From contig NC_063286.1 in assembly GCF_910591885.1 (NCBI RefSeq), positions 4,402,001 through 4,466,000 on the forward strand: 64,000 nucleotides of DNA, given 5' to 3'. Of the stretch, positions 1-11,789 are shown in pieces; position 1 is the stretch's first letter, and every line of letters starts with the position of its first letter. Origin of the DNA: Bombus terrestris (taxonomy: Eukaryota; Arthropoda; Insecta; Hymenoptera; Apidae). The notes below the pieces were generated by a model. It had not been told where the DNA came from and did not search any database. It saw only the letters and a list, made by a program, of their open reading frames with translations. A program made the translations under genes and the position numbers.

Positions 1-278
1 TGATTCTAAAATTATGTTTTATACCGTACACAGTCGCATCCGGTTACGAAATATAACTGAAACATTAGGAAGCATTGATTATGAATTTATTGCAATATTT
101 CTGCAACTTCAAACAAAATTATCATTTGTAACAAATCGGACGCACAAGACACTTTGCGCGCAGTCACGTTCTTCAACAGATGCCTAACCGTTTCCACGAA
201 TTAAAAAACCGAAGGAACCAATTTATTATACACAAAACGACACATACTACCGAACTAATTTGATCATGCGAACATCGA

Positions 279-1293
279 TTAACACTGACTGCCACGCCGA
301 AATCACATGTTTCGCTCAAGACGCCATGACAGTATTTTTATTATTCAAAGCATATAATGGCAAAATAATAATAAAGTGATGAACCTCTTGATGCATTCGG
401 TTTGAATCCTCCTATGATACTGACTGCCCTTCGATTTTTTCCTTTGTCTTCTCTTGGAGACGACCCCCACCACGCTCGAGCCTCGCAACCGTCGCGTCTA
501 GATCACGTATGCCATCTTTTTTGTGTAGCTAAAATAACGGACAGAAGGCGAATAGATGTTTCTTAAAACTCGCTTATCGCTACATTGTATATATCTCGTC
601 GGTCATGTAAGACGATCTGTCCTCGACACTGTAGTATCAAGGGAGACGGTTAAAAACACGGCCTATAGTAAACCTCGGGGCGTAGCACAAATTATAGCAT
701 ATTCTACACCACATAGAAGAACCCTTAAGTGGTATATAAAATTAGCTTCAGAGTTACTGTTAAATACATTAATTTCAAACGCGATGTTATTCTATAAACA
801 AGCAAGAAAAACAAAAATGAAGGTATCAGATTTTAGAATGGCACTCGCGATGCTCCTTACACAGTGCCATTCACCAGAGCCGTAAAATATGCTTATTCGA
901 CAAAGATTGCGACACGAAATGCGGAAGAAAGAAGGACGAGCGTACTTGACGTGAAAATTTTGCAGAGAGCGCTATAAAAAAATGTTAAACGGTTAGGATC
1001 AAAAATTGCTAAGAATCGGACCGGAAATGTGACCACCTATTGTCCAAATTGTATTGGTGAGCCACATTTATGTTTAAAGTGTTTCAACACAGTGCAACAT
1101 TTGTTCTCATTTTATTATTTTTTTTTTTTTTTATTGATGTTCTAATAAAAATGCTTAATTGTTCAAAGTATCACTTTTTATTTCAAAGTATCTTCTATTT
1201 ATCGGTTATATTCAAAATGCCCTAATTGTCAATTTTCATTCAATTTTTACAACTGTAAGAAGTTGAAGCGGTCACCAATGACCAACGTGTTAA
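279..1293 (+). mobile_element. piggyBac-like element, copy A (internally deleted)
   Basis: A 1015-bp element bounded by TTAA (279-282 and 1290-1293) with ends TTAACACTGACTGCCACGCC and, reversed, TTAACACGTTGGTCATTGG. It keeps only the C-terminal part of a piggyBac-type transposase on the plus strand (556-885): STPHRRTLKWYIKLASELLL, NAMLFYKQARKTKMKVSDF. A frame change leads on to a Cys-rich tail with YCPNC..EPHLCLKC near 1039-1083, the zinc-finger-like domain that closes such transposases (family knowledge). The catalytic Asp residues are missing, so it is non-autonomous. Copies C and D are its relatives. Confidence 0.8.
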
Positions 1294-1431
1294 ACGTACA
1301 AAATGACGTGGATGACATTCACTACTATAGGCAATTTAAATTGCAGAGGTGGTATATGTTGTCCTTGATAGTAGTAGTTGCCGGGGTACTGCTAGGGTAC
1401 TGTTAATTATATTTCTACTTTGATGCGTGGA

Positions 1432-1575
1432 AGAAAAATCGGATCATGGGCGCCGGGAATCGAACCCGGGTCCCGAACGTTCGAAACCTAGAGCGCTAAC
1501 CATTTCGCTACCGTGTCCGTTGCTTAATTAGTGTCGAGTAGCGGTATTTGTTGTTGATGCCGCTACAAAATCAAA
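1432..1575 (-). repeat. tRNA-derived SINE, copy 1
   Basis: On the minus strand a tRNA-like head carries an A box (TAGCGAAATGG) and a perfect B box (GGTTCGATTCC at about 1461-1471). A second copy at 8035-8165 shares the AAAAATCGGA flank, the tRNA-like core and the tail TGTCGAGTRSCGSTAT. The T arm is followed by too many bases for a 7-bp acceptor stem and the stem does not pair, so this is not a functional tRNA gene. Boundaries are approximate. Confidence 0.65.
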
Positions 1576-2758
1576 CCTTATCTACTAAAAAATGAAATTG
1601 GAACGATAATTACCACGTTATCGCGATGAAATATACAGGTGCTAACAATTGGGAGCGTAAAATCGAAAGGTGAAAAGAGGCACAGGCCTGAGAGAGAAGA
1701 AAATTTTTCCCTTGGTGATGTATCAATTTCACGAAGAAGAGCAGCAGCGGCAATTTAAAGGTGCCTTTAATGAACGCTCGCTTAAAGAACAGTAGCCTGG
1801 AGGAACGGGCGTAAGCCCCACTGAACGAAACTGCTTCAGATTTACGGCTGCAAATGAATTACAATGCTTAACGACGTCCCCCCGCAGGCCAGACCTATTA
1901 AGAAAAACCGAACATCCTCAGAGTAGTATCTGGGACACGCGCTTATTATCGCCAGACAACGAGCGTAAAGAAAACTCGCCGACTTACGACTTCAATTTCC
2001 AGTTTCCCTAAATATATTTTAAATGATGGCCCGTTATTGTATCCCGCGAATCGTGACTCGGATAGAAACAGGATGCTCTAACGAGGTACGCGAAGCCAAA
2101 GCTAATTGCAGTAACCGGGGCCGATTAAAATATACTAACGACGATTGAAGTAGCCTGGTGAAAAACGTACGAGTCGTTATCGCGAAAATAAAGAACGGTA
2201 TTGTGCGAGAAACGGACAAAGCATATGGGAGAGCGCGTGGAATTTCTGTATTATCGAGGTGGCAATAACGAGCTTCATAATTCACCAGCTGCAATGGTAA
2301 ATGATGACAAACGAAAATATTTTTTTCATAGAGAAAAGCGTAACGTTAATTAATTTTACCACGTATATATTGTTGTATTTATTATTATTAACATTCAATG
2401 GTTACCATTTTGATAAATGTAAAAGCAAAAGAAATTATAAAATGCTAGAAGTTATTTGTGCAATCTGTAGGTTATATATTTTCTACACTTTCATCGTATG
2501 CTATTTTGCAATTCTACAATTCTACAATAGCAATTCTACAACTATCACGGGGCTGGCAAACTAAAAATTTGCAATTTATTCGCCGCTACTTTAATTTCAC
2601 CATACGAGCTTTCGATCATTCTAAGGATAAATTCCATTAAATCCAAGGTAAACACGCATTACTCAATATCATATTAAACTAAAAAACATAAATCAACATA
2701 AATCAATCATTCCCATACCTATGACATAAACTAAAATCTTCCTGCAACTTACAACTAT
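1576..2758. other. Btk29A intron sequence, nothing recognised
   Basis: Mixed-composition DNA with only short chance frames. No element ends, tRNA or coding motifs were seen, nor in 1-278 or 1294-1431. Confidence 0.6.
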
Positions 2759-2841
2759 TAGGTTGACAACTAACTGATTGCGGATTTTGTCAATAGATGG
2801 TGCTGACAAAATCCGCAATCACTTAGTTGCCAACCCAACAT
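2759..2841. mobile_element. Palindromic mariner-type MITE, copy 1
   Basis: About 80 bp made almost entirely of two inverted arms (GATTGCGGATTTTGTCA against TGACAAAATCCGCAATC) around a loop of a few bases. A TA lies at the left border. Four sister copies lie at 16033, 25408, 28992 and 29520. Confidence 0.8.
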
Positions 2842-2977
2842 CACAGAGAGCAACATCTTACGTGTTTGATCGCGTTTGAAAAACAGGAAGCAAAAAGAAA
2901 TTTGAAAATGACCGGGTAAGAAGGTAAGAAAAGATAAGAAGAGAAGATGCAAGGAGGAAAATAAAGAGCGAACTCAC

Positions 2978-3239
2978 CAGCACGGATGGTACGGATCCAC
3001 TCGGTGCGGTCCTGCTCGCGGGCTGCGAGAAGGTACAGCGTGTACTCTTGGCCGGCTTCCCGATAGCCCACTTGGAAGGGTAAACCAGGTGGTATTCCAC
3101 CCCCGCCGCCGCCTGTTCCTGTCTCACTACCTGCCACGTCGCTGCCGACACCGCCGCCGCCGCCGGCGTTGCTCCCGATGCTAGCCGTTTCAACCACGTG
3201 GACGCTCTCGACCGCGATTCTACCTCGTTCCTTGCGCCG
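2978..3239 (-). CDS. Btk29A: Tec-family tyrosine kinase Btk29A, PH-domain exon 2 (partial gene)
   Basis: Second PH-domain exon of a cytoplasmic Tec/Btk-type tyrosine kinase, which binds phosphoinositides through this domain and is recruited to the membrane. The acceptor is CCGTAG ending at 3240 and the donor is GTGAGTT at 2977-2971. Phase is 0 in and 1 out (262 nt). The exon opens RRKERGRIAVESVHVVE, which continues the preceding exon without a frame break and matches the RRRERGRI segment I recall from fly Btk29A. A glycine-rich, low-complexity loop follows (GGGGG, then GGGGGG IPPG). The end of the PH fold comes next: LPFQVGYREAGQEYTLYLLA, then an alpha-helix with the conserved Trp (RTEWIRTIRAG). 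The downstream Btk motif, SH3, SH2 and kinase exons are not in the window and should lie to the left. Identity rests on the PH motifs; symbol by family recognition. Confidence 0.88.
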
Positions 3240-3359
3240 CTACGGACAGAGAACAACTCAGTAGTTGCCTCGTTATCGTTTCGAGAAGGAAAAAAAAAAA
3301 AGATAGCAGAGACGTGGCCCACGGCAGGAAACACGCGAACAACCCTCTTCCTTTCCTCC

Positions 3360-4760
3360 GCAAACGTTTACCTTTTTCTTTTTCTTTTTCCCTCTGTCTA
3401 TCTGCGCGGCACTTTGTCCCTAAGGAACTTTGCATTTTTGTATCACGTTCACGTTTATGTTCGGAGTTACGGCGAGTAGTTGCGATGGACGTGTTTTACG
3501 GGGTTGGTGTTGCTACGCCCCGAGGCTTACTATAGGCCGTGTTTTTAACCGTCTCCCTTGGTACTACAATGTCGCAGACAGATCGTCTTACATGACCGGT
3601 GAGATATACACAATTATAGATATACATAGATTACAGATAGATATACAGATATACACAATTATAGATATATAGATACACAGATATACACAAGCGCTTAGTT
3701 GTTGTCAAGCAGCGAATTCTAAAAAACATCGATTCGCCTTCGGCCTGTTATTTTACCTACACAAAAAAGGTGGCGTACGTGATCATAGCCGCGAACGGTT
3801 GCGAGACCTGAGCGTGGTGGGGGTCATCTCCAAGAGAAGACGAAGGAAATATTCGAAGGGCAGTCAGTTTCATACGAGGATTCAAACCGAATGCATCGAG
3901 AGGTTCAGAGAAATAAAATCAAGTTCGCTTAGTCAAACGAATACGTCGAGAAATATTATAAAATCGAGTCGAATTATAATAATAAACTAGTTGTATCATC
4001 GTTAAATCATTTGTAACGTGTTAGTTATAATTTTAAATATTGTTAAAAATAGAAGCTTATATTAACCCTGTTAATTCAGTGTTACAATCATTTGAACTAC
4101 CTCTGTTATCCTAATCGAAACAGGGGAACTACTGGTTCGCGGCGTCGGCTATCGGAATCGTAGCGAGAATTTACGCCTCTCGCTGATCGCGTCTCTGCGC
4201 GAACGGTCGTAACAGGTGTATTTTTTTTATTATTTTTATTCGAACAGGATTATAACTCGAGTGGTAGAGAGCGTAACTTTTTTGAAGATTTTAAGATACT
4301 TGTTTCGCTGTACTCTCTTTTTTTTATGCGTCAGGCTTTGTCTTGAACTTTTCATTTTTTTTATCGTGTTTTGTTTCACGCTGAGATTTGAAGTTAAGGG
4401 GTTTAGTTAGAATGGACGTGTTTTATGGTGCTGCATTTTTTATTCGGACGTGGTTATAATGCGAGTGAAGGACTAACTTTTTGAGAATTTTTAGATACTT
4501 TTCTCAGTGTACTCTCCTTTTCCTGTGCGCGCCACTTTCCTCTTAACTTTTGCTTTTTGTATCGCGTTTTATATCAAGTTGAAATTTCTCCTTGGAGTTA
4601 CGAGATATAGTCAAGACTATTTTCCTTTCCTTTTTTTTTTTTTTTGTTTCTCATTCGAGTAGAATTATAATTAGAATGGAAGATTGTAGCTCTTTGAGGA
4701 TTTTCGGAGAATTTATTTTACTGTAATCTCTTTAGCTTGTTCGATGGTTTCGGTTTAGAG
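3360..4760. repeat. Degenerate tandem repeat, unit about 200 bp, interrupted by piggyBac fragment B
   Basis: Imperfect units repeat the order: GGATTATAACTCGAGTGG-like, ACTTTTTTGAAGATTTT, GTACTCTC, a T-rich run, GCGCGCCACTTT, GCATTTTTGTATCACGTT, GGAGTTACG, AATGGACGTGTTTTA. Units are visible at about 3360-3510, 4230-4430, 4440-4640 and 4660-4740. Fragment B (3508-4214) splits the array. No coding function was seen. Confidence 0.6.
3508..4214 (-). mobile_element. piggyBac-like fragment, copy B, with extra 3' segment shared with copy D
   Basis: Homologous to the middle of copies A, C and D (GGCCGTGTTTTTAACCGTCT, GATCGTCTTACATGACCG, GTGGTGGGGGTC), but both TTAA ends are absent. A (ATAGATATAC)n microsatellite has expanded at about 3605-3690. 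From about 3900 to 4214 it carries a segment (to GGTCGTAACA) absent from A and C but present in D. It encodes no intact protein. Confidence 0.65.
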
Positions 4761-6493
4761 AACGTTTCGATTTCCAACTTGAAGTAGTTTAGGCAACGTT
4801 TGGATTTGTAACTTGTCGCAGTTGTGGTTGCGATGTGACAGAAGAAGTCTCGCATGGATTAACTCCCTCTTCTACCCTCAAGTTCTAAGTAAATTACAAT
4901 TGAGGTCGACTAATACCTACCGAATTCGAATACCGAAATCGATAGCCTGTTTTTCCTCCAGTTTGTTCTACCAAATGAATTAACACACTAAATGTTCTAA
5001 AGATGGAAATCGCCAGTTCTAAGTATTACGTATACTCGGATCAAGTTCTATGCACATATTTGTCAGATAGATATTAAAACTTCGATTTCCATTCTCTTTC
5101 TCCATTTTCTAACATTTTCCTTAGAGTTATATAAATTTGTCTTAAATCAGACACAGTGTGTTCACTGCTATGTCGAATGTGACTCGACGTCGGTTTTCGT
5201 CTCAGCTGCTCCTTTGTCGTGTCCCACCCTTTTTTGTGAAACGTGCGAAAGAAAAGGATTACATCCTGGAAATTGTTTCATACATTAAAAAATTATAAAA
5301 TACGACAATAGTGCGAATAAAACTGATATTTAAGTGAATCTCGTTCTTCCTTTATTTATTTAAATTGTTTCGTTTTCTAGTTAAAGTAAATTTCAAATAA
5401 AACACTTAAAAGCGTCGGCAGCTGCTGCTAGCGAAATTGAAATAAAATTCCCAGTGCAAAGGACTGATATGCCAACTGACACTTTACAAAAATTTCTGTT
5501 TTCCATTTTTTTTTCATGATACGAAATTATGATAATTAAATTCTTCTAAAGAATTACTTGGAACCCGATATTGATAAATTGATTAATAAATGTTTCGTTT
5601 ACTAAAGATTAAGCAGGGCTGTGTGTATTAACGCTACTTTTTAACTGTATCAAATCAACTTCACAGACCATCCATCTTTGATTACAGGATCAAATGCTCG
5701 GACAACAGATTTGGAAATTTATTTTAACAGCAGAGAAGGTAGTTTTCTCGCGATTACTCATAAAATCATCAAATGCCATCCATATCAATGTCCATCAATC
5801 GTATCTCTAACAATACTATCTACCAACACTCTGGGGCATATTTACGTTTTTATTCAAGCGCAGCAGTCGGTTTCCATTGCAAGCCGAGCGTCGCGAATCG
5901 TTTGATTGACAATGTCGATCCATTTCTTCCTTTTTTCCCTTTTTGTCCTTTTTTTTTTTCTCGCGTTTCATATCAACGAAACGCGTACAGAAACGAAGGC
6001 CGACAGCTATCCGCGTACTGTCCACGTTTATCGGGACAGGGAATCTTGATTACACGGGCATCCTATCTGCCGAAACGTCGAAAACATCGCTATTTGGATA
6101 ACGAGAATATAAATGCTACTTAGGGACCAGGCAATACCGTTTCCACTAATATTTCGGCTAAAGCTTCGTTGCATACACATTTTAACTGTTAGATTGCCAG
6201 CGAGCAGCGAATCCGATTTCCCTATGGTACGCGTGTGTTCATGGATCGACATTTGAAACGGTATTCGAAAGGAATATCGAAATAGACCGTCCAAATCGTG
6301 GACTTTCGGTTGCCCCGATGATACCATCTTCCATACCAATTTCGGCCATTTCCAGAATGCTAAATCGCCAGAGATAGCAAAAACACATTTTACAACGGTT
6401 AGGATGGATTTCACGGTCTGGGTAAATTAAGAGTAGATTTTATTCGATGTAAAATGTCCTGAAAGTTAGATGCAACGATGTTTTCTATGTAAA
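4761..6493. other. Btk29A intron sequence, nothing recognised
   Basis: AT-rich DNA. The frames at 5773-6414 on both strands have no family motifs and mirror one another, as expected of chance frames. Confidence 0.6.
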
Positions 6494-7961
6494 TATACAG
6501 TGGCTCGCGAAAGTATTCCAACGCTTATACTTAGAAATTTCAATTAATAAAATCAGGTGTACTAAACTAATTTGTTAAAACAATTTAGTATTTATAATGA
6601 AGAAGGTGTGAAGATTACATCAGTAAAATTTGAAAATAATATAATCAGGAGTTATGGATACATTTATTAGATACATATCATTAGTTTTCTATTTTCCTTT
6701 GCAGTGGATGTAAACATCATTGCTGGATGAAAATGTTGGTACGTTCACTTGATGTTAGGATATCGTTTCAGTAACAGTAACGCGAAAGTGTGCACAATAG
6801 TATATAAAATAAATACCAAAATGTGTGAAACTAAAAAGTGTGAAAGAGAAATAATATCCGATTACACGAGGACGGCAGATCATATAACGAGATTGCCAGA
6901 ATTGTGAACAGAAGCAAGTCCACGATACATTACATGATAAAAAAGTGAAAGAACGAGGGAACACTTGTAAACAAAGCTCGATCAGGCAGACTAAAGAAAT
7001 TATCTGGAAGAGAGCAGAATTTTTTATGGCGAAGTACTGTGAAACAAGCCATATATTAATGCGGTAAATAAAAAAAAAATATTGACTTTTGCAAGAACCT
7101 ATATTAATAAAGATAATTCTTTTTGGGACAAAGTCATCTTTTCGGACGAGTCAAAGTTTAACATTTTTGGCTCGGATGGCCGAAATTATGTGTGGAGAAA
7201 ACCAAATACGGAATTGGAAATTCGACATTTACATTAAACAGTGAAACACGGAAGTGGACCGATCATGGTGTGGGGGTGCATGGCTGCCAGTGGCACCAGA
7301 AAGTTGATATTTATTGATGGAATACTTGATAAATATAAGTATTTAAATATTTAAAAAAATAACCCTAAAGAAAGTGCCCGTAAATTAGGATTATTGGAAG
7401 ATTTCCATTTCCAACAAGATAATGATCCTAAGCGTACTGTTAGAATTGTGAAAGAATGGATCGTATATAACACACCACACATGTTAATTACTCCACCACA
7501 ACCAGACATAAACCTAATTGAAAATTTATGGGCTGAAATCGGAAAAAGATGAAATAAATTTCAGATAATCTGAAAGCAAGTATTGGAAGATAAAATTACA
7601 GAAATATGAAACTCCGTTGAGTGTAGTTTTACAAAATCATTGGTTTACAGTATGGAACGTCGATTGAGACACACTATGGCTGCTAAAGATGGTCCAACAA
7701 AATATTAATATTAAATAATTTAATAATATATGTAGCGTTTAAATATTTCTGTCAGTCACTTACAATGCGTGTTTCTAATAAATGTATAACTTCTACCCTA
7801 CGTTGTTGAATCCTTTTCAAATTTTACTGACATAACCTCAAAACTTCCATCTTCCTATTGACATCTGCTTGTCTAAGCAAATTACTTTAATGTACATTAT
7901 TTCGGCCATTCAAGTTTGCATATGTAAGTGTTCGAATACTTTCGTGGGCTACTCTACGTAA
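6494..7961 (+). mobile_element. Decayed Tc1-like transposon
   Basis: The ends are inverted: CAGTGGCTCGCGAAAGTATTC at 6499 and, reversed, GAGTAGCCCACGAAAGTATTC near 7955, next to TA dinucleotides. The interior, in broken frames, encodes Tc1 transposase pieces: FSDESKFNIFGSDG (first catalytic Asp, about 7140), MVWGCMAASG (about 7265), FQQDNDPK (second Asp, about 7410) and INLIENLWAEIGKR (Glu, about 7510-7550). Stop codons and frameshifts interrupt it, so it is dead. About 1.47 kb, near the full family length. Confidence 0.85.
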
Positions 7962-8034
7962 TAATAGTGAGGTGGATAGGTCGTAATTATAATTCTGCTG
8001 CTTCATCCGGGTTGGCTTCTTCTCATTTAGGAAT

Positions 8035-8165
8035 CGTGAAGAAAAAATCGGACTACGAGTGCTGGGATTTGAACCTGATCTGAAACGTTCGTAACCAACG
8101 GCGCTAACCACTGCTCTACCGTCGTCCGGTCGTAATTTGCTGTCGAGTGCCGCTATAATAGTATC
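8035..8165 (-). repeat. tRNA-derived SINE, copy 2
   Basis: On the minus strand it has A box TAGAGCAGTGG and B box GGTTCAAATCC, the same AAAAATCGGA flank as copy 1 and tail TGCTGTCGAGTGCCGCTAT. The first and last seven bases (GGACGAC / GTAGTCC) nearly pair, but the extra bases after the T arm argue against a functional tRNA. The same tail also occurs alone at 60300-60321. Confidence 0.65.
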
Positions 8166-10849
8166 GAAGAAATGTTGGATGAATTTCTCGTTGCAGTTTT
8201 CACGTAGGAAGAGAGAAGATATGAAGTAAAGGACACTTCCTGCATTCAAATAAAGCTTCAAATAACCAACCATATCATAGGCCAATGAACTTGTCTCGAA
8301 GTATACTACGCGGCCAACTATCACAAAAGTACTGTTCTATTTAACACAATGAAAATCACCTTGAAATGTCAAGAAACATGGACCTAGTTGGCACAGCGAA
8401 AGTGTTCATCGCAAAATGTCTTCCTTGAAACAAATTAACTTCTATTCAAAAAATCAGTTGCATGACAAATAGTTTGAACGATAATTGCATAAAGAAGCTC
8501 ACAATGAGGCAATGTGTGTAAATGACGAATATTTAAGAAGTTGTTTGTTTGAAAGAGCTGTGTATCTTGAACCTATCGAGAAAGGGAATTCAAAAGGGAA
8601 TTGCGAATTTCGAAATTAGTTGCGAAGAAACGAAGGGCGCAATCGCGTTTCCTAGTTCGAGGTTCCTTCAGCCTGGTTATCAAGACTGTCTTATCTTTTA
8701 CTTGGTTCCCGATTCGAATTTCTTTCTGTTACGAGCGATGAAATCACACAACTTCTCGTCCAACTTCTCCACTCTTTCATTTCACGCTTTCTCTATTAAT
8801 TCCCCTCATCCTTTCTAAGTGCTTTCCTTCGTTCGCTATCTTTTTCCCCTTTACCATCTCCTCCTGCGTTCGCCACTCTCGCCGAGTTGGCGAAAGAGCG
8901 AGAGAGATGCCAAGGGAGTCGAATCCTTTGACCTCGTTGCGTTTCTTCTCTTTCCTCTATTTGCTTACAACTCTGTACACGCGTTCCAATCTTCTCTGTT
9001 ATTCACTGAGAAAACGTCTCCCTTGTCATTAATCAATGAGAAACGAGCTTTCTGCTATCATGCGTTGTATAAAGCGCGCAGAATAAAAGAAGAGGATCCA
9101 GCTTTCTTCGTTGACTAACGGATCGGTTTAAGAACGACGCGATAGTCTGTGTTTTGTCATCGTTACAACGAAATTGGATATGCGAACGATATTCGAGAAA
9201 ATGTATACACTGACTCACGAAAGTATCTGAACTCTTATCGTAGAATGCCACTATGTCCATATTGTGCGTGCTATATAAAACATTTTGAAACTTCAGTAGC
9301 AGTGAAATATGAACACAATATACAAAGGAATATAGAAATTACAAAGTATTTACTACAAACATGCGTACATCGGGCAAAAGGTTAGTATACGAAATTAAGT
9401 ATATCTTACAGATACAATAAGCGTTAAAGATGATCCCCTCTTATTTATTACAATTAATACAATGGATAATTATAAATACTTTGTAACCTAATTACCTAGC
9501 TGTAAATATTGTGTAATTATTTTTCTGATCTCTGCAGGATATTTAGAATTATACGTTAAATTATAGAGAGCGTATCTTTTAAAATTAGCCAGCATTTTTC
9601 TTTTATGTCGCCATGAACCGGTGGAAGAGTAATAAATTCGAATATCGACTGTGGCGGCCTCAACTTTAGTTTTACGAGCAAACTTCACTGTTCGAGTTAA
9701 CAGTCAAACATTGAAGTAAGTAAACGCGTAGGTAGATAATGCAGGTTTGTATAGTTTATGGCGGCTAGTGCAAACAGTATCGCAGACTTGTGAGATAGTG
9801 AAGTGCTGTAAATATCGTTATTGGCACTGGTAGCAGATTCTTAAATCCAGCTAGAAGATCTAAATCTGTCGGATTCTGTAACATTAGGATTGATTTTCGA
9901 GAGGCACAGAATTTCCTGAACCAGATAACACGGATTTAAGTTTATGGATGCAACTTCTCTCGGGACTGGCTGTTATATCTGACACAACTGGAACTGTCAG
10001 TATCAAAGCCCACAGGTCTTCACTCTTACGACTGAGATTCTGAAGATACAAGATTCATGATCTTAGATGTTGGGATAACGTGTAATTTATTTACCTATTG
10101 ATTTTTCTGCAAGTTACCTGAACTATTGCAATATACAAGAAAAATATTCGACTGAAACTTAGAACCAGATTCTGTTAAGAACTTAATATTATCCAAACTC
10201 AATAAATTCACTGGCAGTGGATAGTACTTTCTCGAATTCCAATCTATTTTGTTTCTTTACGAAAATAAAGTACATTTTCTTTTCTAAATTCTATGTTTGA
10301 CGATTCTTGTTCAGAAATCTTACTGCAGTGAATTTTGAAAGCAATCGTTGGAAAGAGTTCAGAGATCCAAAGCAACGGTTATTTTTAATTGTTGAGAATT
10401 GTGGATCTTGATGGCCGAAATATTGTTATGGAGACATTAAATTTACACTGGGCATTACTATTAACGTAGACATATATTTATTTTATAAACGATTTCTAGA
10501 ATATTCATCGATACACACTTGCACGCGTCTTAGCACTTTCTTCCATACCCGACCTTTCGTAGACTGTTAACCGACCGAACTGTTTACATTCATCTGTTTT
10601 TCAGTCGCCGCGCACACACATATCTCCACACACTGATATCCACATACAAACATCTCCACTACGCATTCGACCTAGTCCAGCACAAAAATTATACATATCT
10701 CAATATTAATACTTTTTGGAAAGATGTCATTGAATAAAAATTAATTTTTATTTCAATGAATGTCAGTCATGAATAAAACTGTAAGAAATTTCTCAAAAAA
10801 TGAAACTATTAAGAAATATTAATTTTTAATTATTCCTGCTAGGAATAGC
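8166..10849. other. Btk29A intron sequence, mostly unremarkable
   Basis: Apart from the possible Tc1 end at 9205 I see no repeats or coding motifs. A pyrimidine-rich stretch lies at about 8750-8900. Confidence 0.55.
9205..9420 (+). mobile_element. Possible Tc1-like terminal fragment
   Basis: Begins ATACACTGACTCACGAAAGTAT, which resembles the Tc1-like terminus CAGTGGCTCGCGAAAGTATT at 6499. No matching right end or transposase motif was seen downstream. A solo end or strongly deleted copy is the likeliest reading; the right boundary is arbitrary. Confidence 0.35.
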
Positions 10850-11065
10850 CATTACGAATGACTAACAGTTTTTGCATTACCAGTCATCATTATCGATGAC
10901 GGAAATTTCATTTTCATTGCCAGTAACTAATACAAATGATCGGAATTTTCTTTCCTTACCAGGGACCATTATTGTTAGCCAAATAACCATTATCGATAAA
11001 GAAAAATTTTTTTGGTTTCCGTTAACTAATATCGGTGACAGAATCTTTTTTCTGGTCACATTTGA
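10850..11065 (+). repeat. Degenerate tandem repeat, unit about 45-60 bp
   Basis: Repeats of the form (TTRCCAGTAACTAAT)(AYSGATGACGGAATTTTCTTT) occur about four or five times: CATTACCAGTCATCATTATCGATGACGG, CATTGCCAGTAACTAATACAAATGATCGG, CTTACCAGGGACCATTATT and GGTTTCCGTTAACTAATATCGGTGACAG. No protein-coding role is evident. Confidence 0.5.
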
Positions 11066-11151
11066 CTGTTGTCAATCGTTAACATTACGGTTTAGTATTC
11101 ATTGATAACATGAAAAAACCTAATTTTAAGTCTTAGGTATATATCTTATTA

Positions 11152-11154
<3 letters not shown>

Positions 11155-11231
<77 letters not shown>
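11155..11231. repeat. 77-nt uninterrupted poly-A run
   Basis: Seventy-seven consecutive A residues follow TTATTAAGC and precede ATAGTTAACAG. It may be the tail of a retroposed sequence, slippage expansion, or an assembly artefact. The upstream 300 bp are a tandem repeat rather than a recognisable mRNA copy. Confidence 0.85.
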
Positions 11232-11233
<2 letters not shown>

Positions 11234-11412
11234 GTTAACAGTTAAAGATTGAGAATAACTGAAAATAATCAAAAATATTTTTCTATGATGATTATATGTA
11301 ACCCAAATAGAATTCCTGTCCACTGACAATGATTACCGATAAACAAATAAATGTTTATCATTTATAATGGTTACTCGTAAGCGACATTTTTAATCAAAGA
11401 TAACTCTATATT

Positions 11413-11789
11413 TTAACACTTTACCGACCGATAGCCGATTAACAGGTTTTTGTCGCTAACGCTTACCGATCGATAATTGATTAATCGGTTTCTGTCACCG
11501 ACGGTTACCGACTGATAGCCTATTAATCGGCTTCTTGTCGCCGATAATCTTTCTCATTATTTGAACAGTAATTTGTTATTTAGTACTAAGGTACCTTGTT
11601 CAGTTGCGTTGCTTTGTAAGCTCCCACAGTTTTATACCAATTTGAAAAATTTACCGTTCGCGATGAACGAAAAGAATGGTATTGGAAAGTCTAAACCGAA
11701 ACAGAACCGGCACCAGGGAGAATCTGCGCCTGAACTGCCGGTCGGACGTGCGTATACTGTTGAACTGCTAGCGGTCGGTAAAGTGTTAA
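11413..11789 (+). mobile_element. TTAA-bounded MITE, family 2, copy 1
   Basis: 377 bp flanked by TTAA (11413-11416, 11786-11789) with perfect short inverted ends TTAACACTTTACCGACCG. It opens with three 42-bp subrepeats (TTACCGACYGATAGCC ... TTGTCGCCGACG). It carries an open frame with GIGKSKPKQNRHQGESAP and VGRAYTVE that is conserved in copy 2 at 51774. This structure is typical of a deletion derivative of a piggyBac-type transposon that kept an N-terminal piece of coding sequence; the coding assignment is inference. Confidence 0.75.

Noticed and set aside
556..885. A host gene of 109 codons
   Set aside because: It matches the transposase C-terminal region repeated at 18051-18272 (minus) and lies inside a TTAA-bounded element.
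1446..1520. A tRNA gene on the minus strand (A and B boxes, GGTTCGATTCC)
   Set aside because: The acceptor stem does not pair, extra bases follow the T arm, and a sister copy at 8035 with shared flanks shows it to be a SINE.
7887..8324. A 145-codon minus-strand frame
   Set aside because: It overlaps the Tc1 end and the SINE copy and has no family motif; a chance frame across repeats.
11126..11329. A Phe-rich membrane peptide on the minus strand
   Set aside because: The Phe run is only the translation of the poly-A tract.
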